Notes: generated by a model not told the origin, from the letters alone. 64,000 bases of DNA from Epinephelus fuscoguttatus (GCF_011397635.1 NC_064772.1:8013035-8077034), one strand, 5' to 3'; shown: positions 55,301 through 64,000, counted from the first letter of the stretch. A program made the numbers and translations.

Positions 55301-58300
55301 GGTGCAGACCTCCATGGATGCATACACGCCTCCAGGTGACGAGACACATGCAAAAACACACACACCTGCACACACTGCAAAAACATCTTCACAGTCACAA
55401 GCCAGTTAATGGAGAAGTAAGATAGTTCCGCTTTGAATAATCAACTTTATTCTTGTTTTAAGATTCATCTTTGGAGAAGAAGCTGATTTTTTAAGACTCA
55501 GTGACAGATTATATGACCTAATTCTCAGATTTGCAACATTAAAAGCAAACCAAGTTTAATAATTGTCCTCTTATTTTAAAATAATTGTGCAATTTAAAGT
55601 AAAAAAAACACACACACACTTGAGTTATCTTGCCTGAAGTGGGCTGCTCTAAGCCTAAAATGTGACCCCGCAGAGGCAGCCCCATGCCCAGACAGGATTA
55701 TGTTGTAATGCTGTGTCTCTGGTTCTTCAGAGGAAAACAGTCATTTCAACACAAAAAACTGTACACTGTACTGTAAACACAGAGCTGTAATGTCAGCTAC
55801 TGTAAAGTCATGAAGAACACGAGAAACACTGATTAGTATTAGCCAATATTTAATGTTTGTGCACTAGGAGAAGTTGGCTGGAATGGGATGGTGAAGTTGA
55901 CCTTTACCTCCAATATGAGCTCACTGGATTGAATATAATCAGAGTTGATGCCACAATTTGGGTGTTGATTGAATTTTAATGAAGGAAATGTAATAATTTT
56001 CCTCAGCGGTAATTTGCTTTTTAACCTTTTGATAGAATTCTTAAGTGAACCTGACGTCTTCTCAAGGGATCACATAACTTATAATTCAGCCTGTTATGTT
56101 ACATGAATGTAAGACTTCTGTTCACATGGATGTTTACTGGGCCTGTCCTCTGTGTTCAGATGATTAACTCTGATTTAAAGAGTTAAATTCAGTCTCTGTG
56201 GTTTTTAAATGCAGCTTGAAGCCAATTTGAACTAAATTGGTTCTTGTGGCTTTTCTATGTCAGCTGACTAATTAGTGACATTTTGTGTCTTTGAGCTCAA
56301 GAGATCATAAAAGCTCAGTGGTGAAAAGTGGTGAATCATGGTCTGTTGCTTTACTTTGAACTTTTGTTTTACTGAACTCAAACAATAAACTTTAAAACCC
56401 AGATCCAGATCTTTTTATCATTACGAGGCTCACATGTTGAAGCTGCTGTCAGCTGATTGAGAGAGAGGATCCTTAGTCTCTCTTGGGACTTTAAACTGGG
56501 CTTACTGACCCTTTATAGCTCTACTCTTAATTACACTAAATGGACAAAAGTATGTGGACACCCAGTCATTACATCCATATGTGATAGTTGCACATATCCT
56601 TCTGCAACCGTGGCCATTTACATTAAAAATTTGGAACCTGTGAGCCAGTCCTGATCACATTCAAACACTGAATATTGATGTTGGTGATCAGGACTGGCTC
56701 ACAGTCAGCGTTCCAGTTCATCCTAAAGGTGTTGGATGGGGATGAGGTCATGTTCTTCCAGACCAAAATGGGAAGACCATTTCTTAATGGACTTGGTTTC
56801 GTGTACGTGAAGAAACAAGAAAAGGACCAACACAAACTGTTGACACTAAAAAATAGTAGCATGGGGCACAGCCCAGACAAAACATACATTAAAGTATCAA
56901 TCAGAGGTATTCACATATTTTTGCAAAACTTGCCTTAAGGCCCAGACACACCAAACCGACATCAAAGAACCAGAGGCAGTGACGTCAGACTGTCGCTTGT
57001 GTCTCGGCCAAAAAGTTGTAGTTGAACATGCTGCAAAAACTACAGCCAACAGCCAACTACCACATACGGTCTGTGTCTGCGTAAAAGGAAGTAATTCTCA
57101 ATACCAGCAGGTAGAGAGGGAAACCGGAAGACTGACAGGACAGATTCAAGAAGCTAGTTGCAGGGTTCCCATGGTCATGGAAAACCTGAAAAAATGATTA
57201 AACGTTACAGTCACATCTTCTAGGCCTGGAAAAGTCATAGAGTTCGTAAAAATTAATGAAAGTTTTGAAAAAGTAATGGAATTTTGCTGTGTGTAATAAA
57301 ATCGTTACAGTAATCTTCCATGGATAATCTATCACATAATGTAACATAACACCAAATTGGTTTACTTATCTAATATGCATTTTAAGTGTGACGTTCTGTC
57401 AACCATCACGTATGTTTCTTCATTTTCTCCTTGCGTTCTGTCTCTCCCTTCATGTACGCCGGCCAGCCAAAATTAAGTTTGAATAGAGTTTGAATCTGAT
57501 ATGTTATATGGTACTATGGGTCCTTGAAAAGTCATGGAAAAGTTTTGAAATTTTGTCCATAAAAATGTGTGGGAACCCTGAAGTTAGCCAGTTAGCACAT
57601 TAACAACACAACCAGATGTTGAAAGAACAACTAATATTTACCGTTCACTAGCAAGCAATTACACGTGTTACGAACTGTTTCTGCTAAAGAGTTCAGTGGC
57701 TGAAAACATATTTCACCTAAAATAACATGTTTGTTTCAATCTCACACCCTCTTGACTTTAGTCGTTTGTTTGCTTTACTCACTTCTGTTTCCCTTCTCCT
57801 GCACTGAGCTGAACCGCCAATCAGAGTGCTTTGTGTCGCCAACAAACTCTGCCGTCTCAGCTGCTGATTTAACATGCTAAATTGGCCAAAAATGAGTTTT
57901 CAACGTGCCAAAAAAATTACAACCTGAACAGACCCATGTGAGAACCAGCCCGAACCCAGCCTGTCCGAGATCGTCACATAAAATACTTAGCCCAAGCCCG
58001 ACCAAGCTGGACCCCCCCAAAAAGCATTTGTCCGCTTCTAGCGCCGGGAACACACAAGCTGTATGGTAGTGCAAGTCACGCGCATCTCCAGCGGAAAATG
58101 GACCAGCTCAGTGGATCACTGACTCTCCACACTGTATTTCCCCGCCAGAGGAGCTCCCTGCTTTGGCCAGGAATGAGGACAGAAAGCTCGGCACTGAGCC
58201 TGGCTGCTGCAAGCAGCTCCCTCTCCTTCAAGCCCTGCAGGCAGGGAGAGAAGGAGAGGGAGCTACTTGCAGAGTGCTCACTTTTTTTATTTTTTTTTTT

Positions 58301-61300
58301 TTTTTGTTACAGCCCAAGCCCTACCTTACCTAGCCAGTCAGCGCACATTTTGGTCATCACCTGTTCTGACATGTCGCGCTTTTCGGGACCCGTTGGGCTC
58401 AGAATGAGATTGAGAATTCTAACAAGGGCTGACAAGTGCCAATAGTGCTGGACACACCTTAAAAATTAGGGCGATAGATGCTCACCAATGACCCGACATT
58501 TGACGGCTGACAATCTTCTCGGTGTATAGGGGCCTTCATGTTGTAATTGGCCATAAGCCAATTCCAGAATGTCACTTTTGACAGCTTGCAGTCATTTGCA
58601 GAGCAGCCACAAACCAAAAGTACTCAAAAAAGTATGTCCTTACTTTTGTCCATGTAGTGTTTGTAAAGAACAAAACCAATGAAATGTCTCATACAGAGCT
58701 AATGAATCCATTAGTCAGTCCCAGATGTAGTTTCAGTCAGAGCTGAATAACTTTGAAAACACTCTTTGAAAGGGAACACGAGTAGGCAGTCAAAACCATA
58801 ATCAGCAGTCACATTTTTGGTTGACATGGTAATACTAACTGAAAGAAAGACCGCTGCTTTCATGAAAATGTTCACCTGAAAAGCATAATTATCTTCTTAC
58901 CATCATGTTGGTTGAATCACCATAACAGTATTAATGCAGTCAGCTCATGCAGCAAAATTACTGATATTTTCAGAAGTATTTAGTAGTTTTTAAACTGAAA
59001 TGGGTTTTTAACTGATTTAAACTTTAAACTAAGATTTCTACAGATCTTTTAAAGCCACATAACACTGTGACCACAGCAACTGTAAACCTCTGTGTTGCAG
59101 AGATCTTGCATATTATTGGAGCAGTACAACATTTTGGAAAATATGCTTTTATTTGCTGAGAGTTAGACATACCTGTACAGTAAATTCACAATTGGGACCA
59201 ACAGTTGGTTAGCTTAGCTTAGCATAAAGCCTGGAAAGAGGTGGAAACAGTTAGTCTGGTTCTGTCCAAGGGTATAAAAGCACCTCTACAGCTCACTCAG
59301 TAACACATTAGATCTTGTGTGTTTGTTATGTACAAAAACTGAATTGTAAAAACAACAAGTTAAGTTATATATTGGACAGTTTCTTGGTTAACAGTTAACA
59401 CAAGGATATGAGAGTGGTATCGATCTTCTAATGTAACTCTCAGAAAGAATGAGCAATGAATGAAGGTTTCTTCATGTAGTTTAAGTTACTTGCTGATGTT
59501 GTGTTGATGTTGTGTAAAGGTTTTCTGTTAACAAATCCTGACTCTCACTAGGCCTGTCCCCCCTGTGCTCAGACTCGTCGTCGGGCTCAGAGGAGGAGGC
59601 GGGCCCAGGTGATGACATGTCGGGCATGGAGCACTGGATGAGCCGCCCCTCCCATCTAGGCCCGGCCCACCTGGGCTCCACCTCCTCCTCGTCCTCGTCC
59701 ACGCAGAGCGGAGGCAGCGGCAACGCTGGGCGGCTGGCCGACTCGCTGGCGCACACGCACATCTCACATCTGGCGCACACGCACCTGGGGCACACACACC
59801 TGGGCCAGCTGCACCACCAGCAGAGCCACCTGTCACAGTCACACCACGGTAAGACTCTACTGAAAAAAGTGTGTTTTATATTGTTGAATTTTAATGTTTG
59901 AGACTGGCTTGTTAAAGGTGGATAGGCAGAAATTTTGAAAATGATTTGAATATACACCCTCCTCCTGCAGCTCTCCCCCTCTCCCTCTGTCATAAGCCCC
60001 TCCCACTAGACGTCCACTCTGGCAAATGCATGTGCTTCATACAGTACCCCAGTGTTTCCCATAATTAATCTTTTAATGAGCAATGGTAGAGGTGCTCATT
60101 TGCTCAGCCCCTCTTTGCCCTGCTCTCTCTTTCTGTTTATGACACCACAAAGACAAGAATTAGCTATCTAGCCACCCGACCATACCTCTGCCTTGCTTTT
60201 TGCTGCTGTGGACTGTTTTCCCAAGAGGGAACCGACCTTTGGATGGCATCTGTAGCAGCTCGAACTGGGCCAGCGAGAACTCCCCAGTACCAGGTGTTAC
60301 AGCAGGCTGGTGGCCAGCAGCCGCACCAGCTCTAATCTGTGTAACCGCAGCAGCAGAAAGTTTCCTGATCTGGCGGGGAGTCAAGTCTGTCCAGTCCTCT
60401 GGAGCTGGGGTTTGCACTGGCTGGATTTGGGTTGCTGCTGCCACTGGCTGGAGTTGCTGCCCACTCTCCTCCCAGTGACGTGGTCTGTAGTGTTGTGGAG
60501 TGAGGCGGAGGATACACTGTGATTAGAGGTTCCAGCTAGCGTCAGCTACATGACAGTGAACTTGAAGCAGCCATGAGCCTTTGGCCCCAGTTGGCAGAAA
60601 GTTAAACTATTAGCAACATGTCCTCTCCATCTCTGAAACACTTGCTGATATTGACGTGTGAATTATTTCTTATATTGTCGGACTCTCTTTTAGACTCTTG
60701 TTGATAAATCCATCTGCTTTTTGGGTTGCTTTGCACTGCAGGCAGTTGTTGCCAGTGCTGGAAAAGTAACTCTCTCAGCAGGATTCTCTGCTACTGAATC
60801 AGGCTTTCACCTAAGGAACGTGCACTCGTATTTGCATTTGTAGAACAGTCAATAGAAGCGTCCTCTCTCTGAAATGACTTGTATTTGGCTAAAGTCTCCT
60901 GTCACATGCTAGATTATCTAAAGCCTGAAAACAGAGCCAAAAGAAGGTGCAGAAGTTTAGTTTTCTTTCAGTCCACTTAAATTACAATATGCTTCAAGTT
61001 TATATGGGATTTTTTCTCAATGAGACCAAATTAAAACTGCATACTCTGGCTTTAAGTGATTTTGGGCACCAAATTGTTTTTTTGTAATGGATATGGATCC
61101 TGAATAGAGTACATAAAAAGTAAATGTACAGGTAAATGAAATGAGATTGATTGCAGTTTCATGTTACCTGTAGCTTTGCGTCAGTGTGCAGACCTCAGTA
61201 TAACACAGTCATATATGTGCATTCAGGTATTGGCCACCTGTCTCTGAAGAGGAAGGGAGCTCTGAGTGTCGCAGAGAACGGAGGGTCTCTGCGACGATCC

Positions 61301-62994
61301 TGTGAGTTTGGATCTGACATGCTGTGGCCACCGCCGCTGGAGTCAGACGGTACGTTCAACACAGAAATACTTACCACAAGTGTTTCAATCAGACTTAAAA
61401 ACAGGGTGTCTGCAGGTCCTTAAAAAGTCTTAACATGTTTTGAATTCAACCGTGTGAATATTAGGCCTTAATAGTCATGAAATAATCTTTGATTTGAATT
61501 TGTGAGGTCTTACTTACAGACATTTGCTGTCATTTAATTATCTTTTGATATTTATTTATTAATTTATTCATGTTTATTTTTTGTTCAAATGAGTCAAGCT
61601 CTTCTGCATCCAGACCTCTGATGTTCCCAATCTTTAAACCTGTCGCTGAACCTAATGCTGTCTTTACTTCATCATTTGCTTCTAACCTGTTTTCAAAATG
61701 TAGATTAAGATTAGATGTAGATTAACTTAACTCACTCCAATAACTGTATTTCTCTGTAAAACCTACCTCCATGTGGAATGCTTAGAGAAAACACTGATTT
61801 GTCCAAAAATCACCCTTAAATGTTATTAAAAATTATTTTTATAAGGTCTTTAAAATCATTAATGATACCTGTAGACACCCTGTAGAAATAAAACCATAAA
61901 TTCTTGAATCACGTGTCAAATATTTCCAGGAAAACAGACCTGTTAGGTTCACAGCACATATTTTTGATATTGATTTTAGGCCAGGGTCAGACAAAAGATC
62001 CAATGGCTATACTGATAGCCTCCAATAAATGTGATTTATTTGCGATTTTATGTTTTGATAGTAATCAAAGAGGCTAAACTAAATAGAGATGTGATGAGTG
62101 GTTTTGAATTTGGGCACACTCAACACTGTTTGCTATTGATTTCACATTAACAGATATTGACAAGCTTCTTACGATGAAAGGATTGGCTTTGACTTTTATG
62201 TCTGGACTTTGTGTTGAAGAAATCAGTTAGATGTCATGCGGGTGTCTTTGGAAGAGCAGGTTTTGTGTCAAATTTTTAGCTTTTGTGTAGTAAAATAAGC
62301 TTTCATTTAAGTTTACAAGACAAGGCAAGTTTATTTATACCGCACATTTCAGACTCAAAGGCAATTCAGGGTGCTTTACATAAAGCATAAATATACAAAA
62401 CAAGTAGATCAGAAAATAGGAGAATTTAAAAAGAAGGGACGCATTAAAAAGTAGTAGAAATACAGTAGATTTCAAGGATTTACAAAGCGTCTAAGTACAA
62501 GAATATAACATCTTTGCAGTGGCAAATAGAAACCTTTTAAGCATGGATTTAAGAGAGCACGTAAGTGTTCTAGAAACTTATTTGACATCTGTGGTACACA
62601 GAAACTGAAAGCTGCTTCAGGCTGCAAAGGATATGTTGTTTTGAAACAGGTATTAAATAGATTAAGTTTAGTGTGTGCCTGGGATGTGACCCAAATTAAC
62701 ACAGAAACATCATAATGTGTTTATTGGGCAATAAAACAAAGCACTTGACAAACAGTACAGTGATGAATATGAAAAATGAGTTACCGCTGGCTGTCTGTCT
62801 CCATCTGCCTGCCTGCCTCACTCTCTCCCTCCCTCATCTCCATCCAGAGAATCACTCGGCCCCCCCGGACGTGACGGGCTACTCCTCGGACTCGTCCCAC
62901 TCCCACACCGAGCGCCATCACATGGCCAATATGGGAACCATTGCCAGGAACACACAGAAGTATGGCAACGCAGAGCGCATGGAGACCGGCGATG
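28101..62994 (+). CDS. dip2c: Disco-interacting protein 2 homolog C, N-terminal part (gene continues past window)
   Basis: Exons 28101-28179, 51673-51744, 52353-52457, 55210-55335, 59573-59848, 61227-61349 (probable cassette) and 62848-62994, all phase 1. Seen: MADREASPIPLEIRARLAEL then ELELSEGDITQKGYEKKRSK (the DMAP1-binding domain at the N-terminus). Then RTSGTRDERYRS, DVHTEAVQAVLARH, PMPSKRRSLVVQTSMDAYTP, a Ser-rich stretch STSSSSSSTQSGGSGNAG, and ENHSAPPDVT to KYGNAERMETGDG. These match DIP2C better than DIP2A or DIP2B. Family knowledge: large proteins (about 1550 residues) with two AMP-binding/adenylate-forming domains, linked to neural development and lipid metabolism. Those domains lie to the right of the window. 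Intron 1 is 23.5 kb. Confidence 0.93.
28602..28632. repeat. Imperfect (TG)n tract
   Basis: Short TG-rich stretch in dip2c intron 1. Confidence 0.7.
29735..29777. repeat. (GT)n microsatellite
   Basis: About 21 uninterrupted GT units in dip2c intron 1; a further (GT)n of about 15 units lies at 29929-29957. Confidence 0.95.
29929..29957. repeat. (GT)n microsatellite
   Basis: About 14-15 GT units in dip2c intron 1. Confidence 0.92.
30177..30420. repeat. Fragment of the 'GATTAATCG' teleost dispersed repeat
   Basis: AGCTATGATAATTAGCCGAT, TTAATCAGTAG, TTTTTAAGCAACAATGCC and AAGTAAATTGAATATT follow the order of a very common fish interspersed repeat. The same family flanks the hAT element at 40.1-41.15 kb and is fragmentary at 2350-2440 and 39330-39640. 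Confidence 0.55.
31319..31570. repeat. Dispersed teleost retro-repeat
   Basis: The order GGTAAATGGACTGCACTTGT, AGCGCTTT, CACTCAAAGCGCTTTTAGAC, ATTTGGGGTTCAGTATCTTG, CTTCGACATGTGGACTGGAG, CCAGAAATCGAACG is that of a common fish SINE/LINE 3'-end repeat. Class uncertain. Confidence 0.65.
40040..41335. repeat. Older dispersed repeat split by an hAT insertion
   Basis: The left part, 40040-40107 (AGAGCTACAATGATTAG and TTTTTAAGCAAAAAATAATC), and the right part, 41153-41335 (GTTGGTGGGACAAAATGAGA), are consecutive parts of the same common repeat. They are separated by the 1045-bp element at 40108-41152. Confidence 0.7.
40108..41152. mobile_element. Non-autonomous hAT transposon with 8-bp target duplication
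   Basis: Terminal inverted repeats TAGGGCTGTA at both ends (with TCTTGGTCGAC / ATTTGGTCG further in). Flanked by identical 8-base GTTTTTAG at 40100-40107 and 41153-41160, the hAT hallmark. It has no transposase ORF. The interior has a tandem duplication of about 180 bases (about 40365-40545 and 40590-40770, sharing CAACATGCTAACGTTATTAG and GGCATTTTACATTGTATA). Confidence 0.88.
41837..41862. repeat. (GGAT)n microsatellite
   Basis: Six to seven GATG units in dip2c intron 1. Confidence 0.85.
42355..42662. mobile_element. MITE-like repeat (copy A)
   Basis: GC-richer block that ends GCCAGACCTTTCTTTTCTTG then AGAAAGGTCTGG, with internal GATTGTGATTGG-type sequence shared with the block at 54105-54375. 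The terminal AGACCTTTC / GAAAGGTCT forms a local hairpin. A known style of fish MITE; boundaries approximate. Confidence 0.5.
42828..44011. mobile_element. TTAA-flanked transposon carrying a small ORF
   Basis: Left end TTAAAGGGCCAGTGTGTAAA, right end TTACACACTGGCCCTTTAA: about 19-base inverted repeats, each next to TTAA, as made by piggyBac- or Kolobok-type transposition. The interior is CpG-rich with a 96-codon ORF at 43326-43616 and two ATGGCG/AAGATGGCG (YY1-like) sites at 43803-43820. No transposase seen. Confidence 0.75.
43326..43616 (+). CDS. Small acidic ORF inside the TTAA transposon
   Basis: 96 codons, starting MDDFECDFEEFLVADTDPEP, with YLFEPEHTDEEL next. The acidic pattern with FEPEx(T/S)(D/E)EEL recalls small N-terminal segments of repeat-borne fish proteins annotated as P2X7-like. 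I cannot confirm that. It may be a captured exon, the remnant of an element protein, or chance. Expression is unknown. Confidence 0.35.
   Translation: MDDFECDFEEFLVADTDPEPYLFEPEHTDEELHVFDAERVRREAECTEWYSVLLLPLLGRYIIRRKSAAESASQGVKLRLLFLADDGSGSFSPVAW
45600..45815. repeat. 3' end of a dispersed fish retroelement
   Basis: GAGGTGCCCTTGAGGAAGGC, ACTGAACCCCCAGTTGTTC and the terminal AATTTCCTCTCAGGCATTAA with TAAAGTA follow the layout of a widespread teleost SINE/LINE tail. Not coding. Confidence 0.6.
46943..46994. repeat. (TG)n then (GA)n microsatellite
   Basis: About 14 TG units directly followed by about 11 GA units. Confidence 0.93.
47284..47411. repeat. Compound tetranucleotide microsatellite (ATCT)n-(GTCC)n-(CTTT)n
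   Basis: About ten ATCT units (47284-47324), six GTCC-type units (47325-47350), a short spacer and about ten CTTT units (47371-47411). Confidence 0.95.
48491..48528. repeat. (AC)n microsatellite
   Basis: About 18 AC units in dip2c intron 1. Confidence 0.95.
50888..51165 (-). pseudogene. Probable LINE ORF2 C-terminal fragment
   Basis: The minus-strand ORF contains LWRTVMGELDEMKTWGEARH then VANDRKQCRELLVSHRRQ. This resembles the WR..v.....tW.eA..iA.DR..WR.lv pattern at the C-terminus of non-LTR retrotransposon polyproteins. The upstream (RT) part is missing. Assigned from pattern only. Confidence 0.4.
51673..51744 (+). CDS. dip2c: dip2c exon 2
   Basis: Acceptor CTGTTTGCAG ends 51672; donor GGAG|GTAATT. 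Encodes GDITQKGYEKKRSKLIRAYV then PHAGG, the most conserved part of the DMAP1-binding domain. Confidence 0.95.
51939..51979. repeat. (AC)n microsatellite
   Basis: About 19 AC units with one interruption, in dip2c intron 2. Confidence 0.92.
52251..52320. repeat. (TG)n microsatellite next to dip2c exon 3
   Basis: TG-rich tract of about 70 bases ending 32 bases before the exon 3 acceptor; length variation could affect splicing because TG tracts upstream of acceptors influence recognition in other genes. Confidence 0.93.
52353..52457 (+). CDS. dip2c: dip2c exon 3
   Basis: Acceptor TTACCTCTATAG ends 52352; donor TCAG|GTACAG. Encodes MEGPMSHRAPLGPPSAARFH then RRRTSGTRDERYRS. RTSGTRDERYRS matches RSSGSRDERYRS of mammalian DIP2C. 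Confidence 0.92.
52667..53050. repeat. Dispersed teleost repeat (copy 2 of family at 5.85 kb)
   Basis: Starts AAAGGGATAGTTTGGATATT, contains ACTTATCCATAGTCAGTG and GCCACCAGACTCCA with CAACAAAAGCAGTA, shared with the 5.85-kb copy. End approximate. Confidence 0.6.
54105..54375. mobile_element. MITE-like repeat (copy B)
   Basis: Shares the GATTGTGATTGG and following TTAAAGAAATA order with copy A at 42.4 kb. It ends in a GATAGGTCTGACTATGTGAG segment, while its start carries GCCAGGCCTCGCCT. Boundaries approximate. Confidence 0.4.
55210..55335 (+). CDS. dip2c: dip2c exon 4
   Basis: Acceptor TCTCTCTCAG ends 55209; donor CCAG|GTGACG. Encodes DVHTEAVQAVLARHVERKVA then VPMPSKRRSLVVQTSMDAYT and PP, nearly identical to mammalian DIP2C. 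Confidence 0.96.
56638..56704. repeat. Perfect 21-bp inverted repeat with 25-base loop
   Basis: Left arm 56638-56658 starts CTGTGAGCCAGTCC; right arm 56684-56704 is its exact reverse complement. It would form a stable hairpin in DNA or in intronic RNA. Confidence 0.85.
57161..57580. mobile_element. MITE with CAGGGTTCCCA ends, nested
   Basis: Starts CAGGGTTCCCATGG and ends TGTGGGAACCCTG, 10-base inverted ends. The interior repeats the GGAAAAGTCATGG/GAAAAGT theme, seen twice near the ends (57230 and 57530). It lies inside the larger element. Confidence 0.65.
59127..59465. repeat. Common teleost interspersed repeat
   Basis: Order TTTTGGAAAATATGCTTTTA, GCTGAGAGTTAGA, GCTTAGCTTAGCATAAAGCC, GGTTCTGTCCAAGG, AGAGTGGTATCGATCTTC and AACTCTCAGAAAGAATGAGC fits a repeat seen throughout spiny-rayed fishes. 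The outer parts are inverted relative to each other. It stops about 110 bases before dip2c exon 5. Confidence 0.6.
59573..59848 (+). CDS. dip2c: dip2c exon 5 (Ser-rich, with His-rich tail)
   Basis: Acceptor CCTGTGCTCAG ends 59572, giving DSSSGSEEEAG as in mammalian DTSSGSEDEG. A second in-frame acceptor at 59551 would add seven residues (GLSPLCS). Donor CACG|GTAAGA. Encodes MEHWMSR, STSSSSSSTQSGGSGNAG and RLADSLAHTHI as in DIP2C. It then has a 30-residue His/Leu-rich run (HLAHTHLGHTHLGQLHHQ) that I do not recall from mammals. Confidence 0.92.
61227..61349 (+). CDS. dip2c: Candidate dip2c cassette exon (41 codons)
   Basis: Acceptor TGTGCATTCAG ends 61226; donor GACG|GTACGT; phase 1-1, so inclusion or skipping keeps frame. 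Encodes IGHLSLKRKGALSVAENGGS then LRRSCEFGSDMLWPPPLESD. Good splice sites and an open frame of biased third positions support it. Skipping gives the human-like junction directly to ENHSAPPDV. Confidence 0.7.
61401..61883. mobile_element. MITE with ACAGGGTGTCT ends
   Basis: Left end ACAGGGTGTCTGCAGGTCCT; right end GTAGACACCCTGT, reverse complement ACAGGGTGTCTAC. Contains AAAAAGTCTTAACATGTTTT, the internal signature of a common fish MITE. It begins 52 bases after the donor of the cassette exon. Confidence 0.75.
62320..62700 (-). mobile_element. 5'-truncated L2-like LINE 3' end
   Basis: AGACAAGGCAAGTTTATTTA, AAGGCAATTCAGGGTGCTTT and TACATAAAGCATAAATA parallel the 3' end of the LINE at 18541-18700. 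Minus-strand remnants of its coding tail are visible around 62580. It ends about 150 bases before dip2c exon 7. Confidence 0.65.
62848..62994 (+). CDS. dip2c: dip2c exon 7
   Basis: Acceptor CATCTCCATCCAG ends 62847; donor GATG|GTGAGA. Encodes ENHSAPPDVTGYSSDSSHSH and ends KYGNAERMETGDG, matching ENHSAPPDVTTYTSEHS and KYGNAELMETGDG of DIP2C. The next exons are outside the window; 62995-64000 is intron with no further feature I can support. Confidence 0.95.
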
Positions 62995-64000
62995 GTGAGA
63001 GTCAGCACCGCACCTTTAGTCTGCTCCCAACTGGAGCCTCAGAATAAAGATACTGAAGTTGGGTAAAAATAGAAATGAGCTCAAATTGGACCATTGCCTT
63101 AGAGAACTGACCAATTACACTGCAGCTGTTCGTGTCACTCCCCTGAATGAACATATTGGACTTTTAACCCTTCGTTGTTTTTCGTTTTCTTTAAAAAGAA
63201 AGCTGACTCCTTTTCAGCGTGCTTCACAATCATGCCGTCACAGTTAGAAAACTGAGAGCTGTGCAGAACAACCAGTCTGGGGTCCATTTAGCAGCTCCAC
63301 AAGAGCAAATGAGAACTAAATGCCTCACTCTAAACAAATAAAGGGGCAAACTCACAAAAGGATTGCACGGCTTTTTCGGCCACTAAACCTGCATGAGTAA
63401 GACAAAAAAAAAGTTGCAATTCTCAAAGCACCCACTAAGGATGAAATGCACCCTGAATGCCTTATTTCCACAGAGTTTTGATTTGTGTCTTCATTTCTCT
63501 ATAGTATACAGAGTATGCCCCTAGTGTTGAATGCAAGGAAATGCATCTATTTACAAATGGATAAAAACGCCACAGCAGAAATGGCAGAAAAGATCATTCT
63601 GTGGAATATGTGTTCGTAGCAGTACAGAGACAAAAACAGGACCAATAATTCATGATGTCAAATGAGGGAGGAGGTCAGCCTGTCACTGTGTAGCCAGTTT
63701 TGTGAAACACTCTGTTGCAAGACGTATGATTTACTATGTATGTTCTCTATATGATACAGAGCTAGCATGCTACCAATGCTAGCAAGCCAACAAACTTTTC
63801 ACTTCGATAAAACTTATGAATAGAGCTGTACGTTCATCAGTCTGTTAGGTATTTTTTTATGCTAACTTCCTGTAGCACAGTGCATACAGTATACAAAAAT
63901 GGAAGAAGAATTAATGGACTTATGGTTGCCTCCCATATGTACACACGGCTGCATGTAAACGAAGCATAACTGTGCTGCTATACAAATAGTTTATTAAATG

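Larger units (their letters stand above)
56534..58659. mobile_element. DNA-transposon-like element with nested insertion, dip2c intron
   Basis: Left end CACTAAATGGACAAAAGTA, right end (reverse complement) CACTACATGGACAAAAGTA. The ends are those of a common fish nonautonomous element. At about 2.1 kb the copy is swollen by nested sequence, including a MITE at 57161-57580. Confidence 0.6.

Noticed and set aside
59481..59993. 170-codon minus-strand ORF
   Set aside because: Antisense of dip2c exon 5; Cys/Arg-rich shadow of a GC-rich coding exon.
28101..62994. Assignment as DIP2A or DIP2B
   Set aside because: MADR start, MPSKRRSLVVQTSMDAYTPP, STQSGGSG and KYGNAExMETGDG are DIP2C features.

Overview
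The window is vertebrate nuclear DNA, almost certainly from a percomorph-type teleost. Exons are short and GT-AG bounded, introns are long, there are many (CA)n and tetranucleotide microsatellites, and many teleost-type dispersed repeats (L2-like LINE, hAT and TTAA-flanked elements, MITEs) are present. No prokaryotic features (operons, CRISPR arrays, IS elements) are seen.

Three protein-coding genes lie on the + strand. (1) Positions 138-2894 hold the last three exons of a GABA-A rho-type receptor subunit, closest to rho-3 (gabrr3); its 5' part is outside the window. (2) About 4.7-25.9 kb holds a complete LARP4B-type La-related RNA-binding protein gene (larp4b). It has a CpG/first-exon region, a short MTS-type coding exon, PAM2w, La motif, RRM, RG-rich and C-terminal SYAEICQR exons. 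It also has a 3.45-kb exon that encodes an 1149-residue N-terminal extension starting MGCCFSKE. (3) From about 27.6 kb to beyond the right edge lies the start of dip2c: promoter and exon 1 at 28.1 kb, a 23.5-kb repeat-filled intron 1, then exons 2-7 between 51.7 and 63.0 kb. LARP4B and DIP2C are also neighbours in human (10p15.3), so this is conserved synteny. LARP4-DIP2B is the paralogous pair, but the residues here favour the LARP4B and DIP2C members.

The genes probably do not form one pathway. gabrr3 is a ligand-gated chloride channel of retina and brain, larp4b a poly(A)-binding-protein-associated mRNA stabiliser/translation factor, and dip2c an adenylate-forming-domain protein.

The most unusual item is the giant larp4b exon. 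It puts a predicted dual acylation signal (G2 myristoyl, C3/C4 palmitoyl) and an acidic dileucine motif in front of an RNA-binding protein. This layout resembles the lysosomal anchor LAMTOR1 and suggests a membrane-tethered isoform. Other points of interest are a GC-AG intron inside the larp4b La/RRM region, an in-frame 41-residue cassette exon and a His-rich insertion in dip2c, a CTCF-like site plus a palindromic E-box at the dip2c promoter, and well-marked nested transposon insertions. All statements on family identity come from recognising conserved residues; no database search was run.
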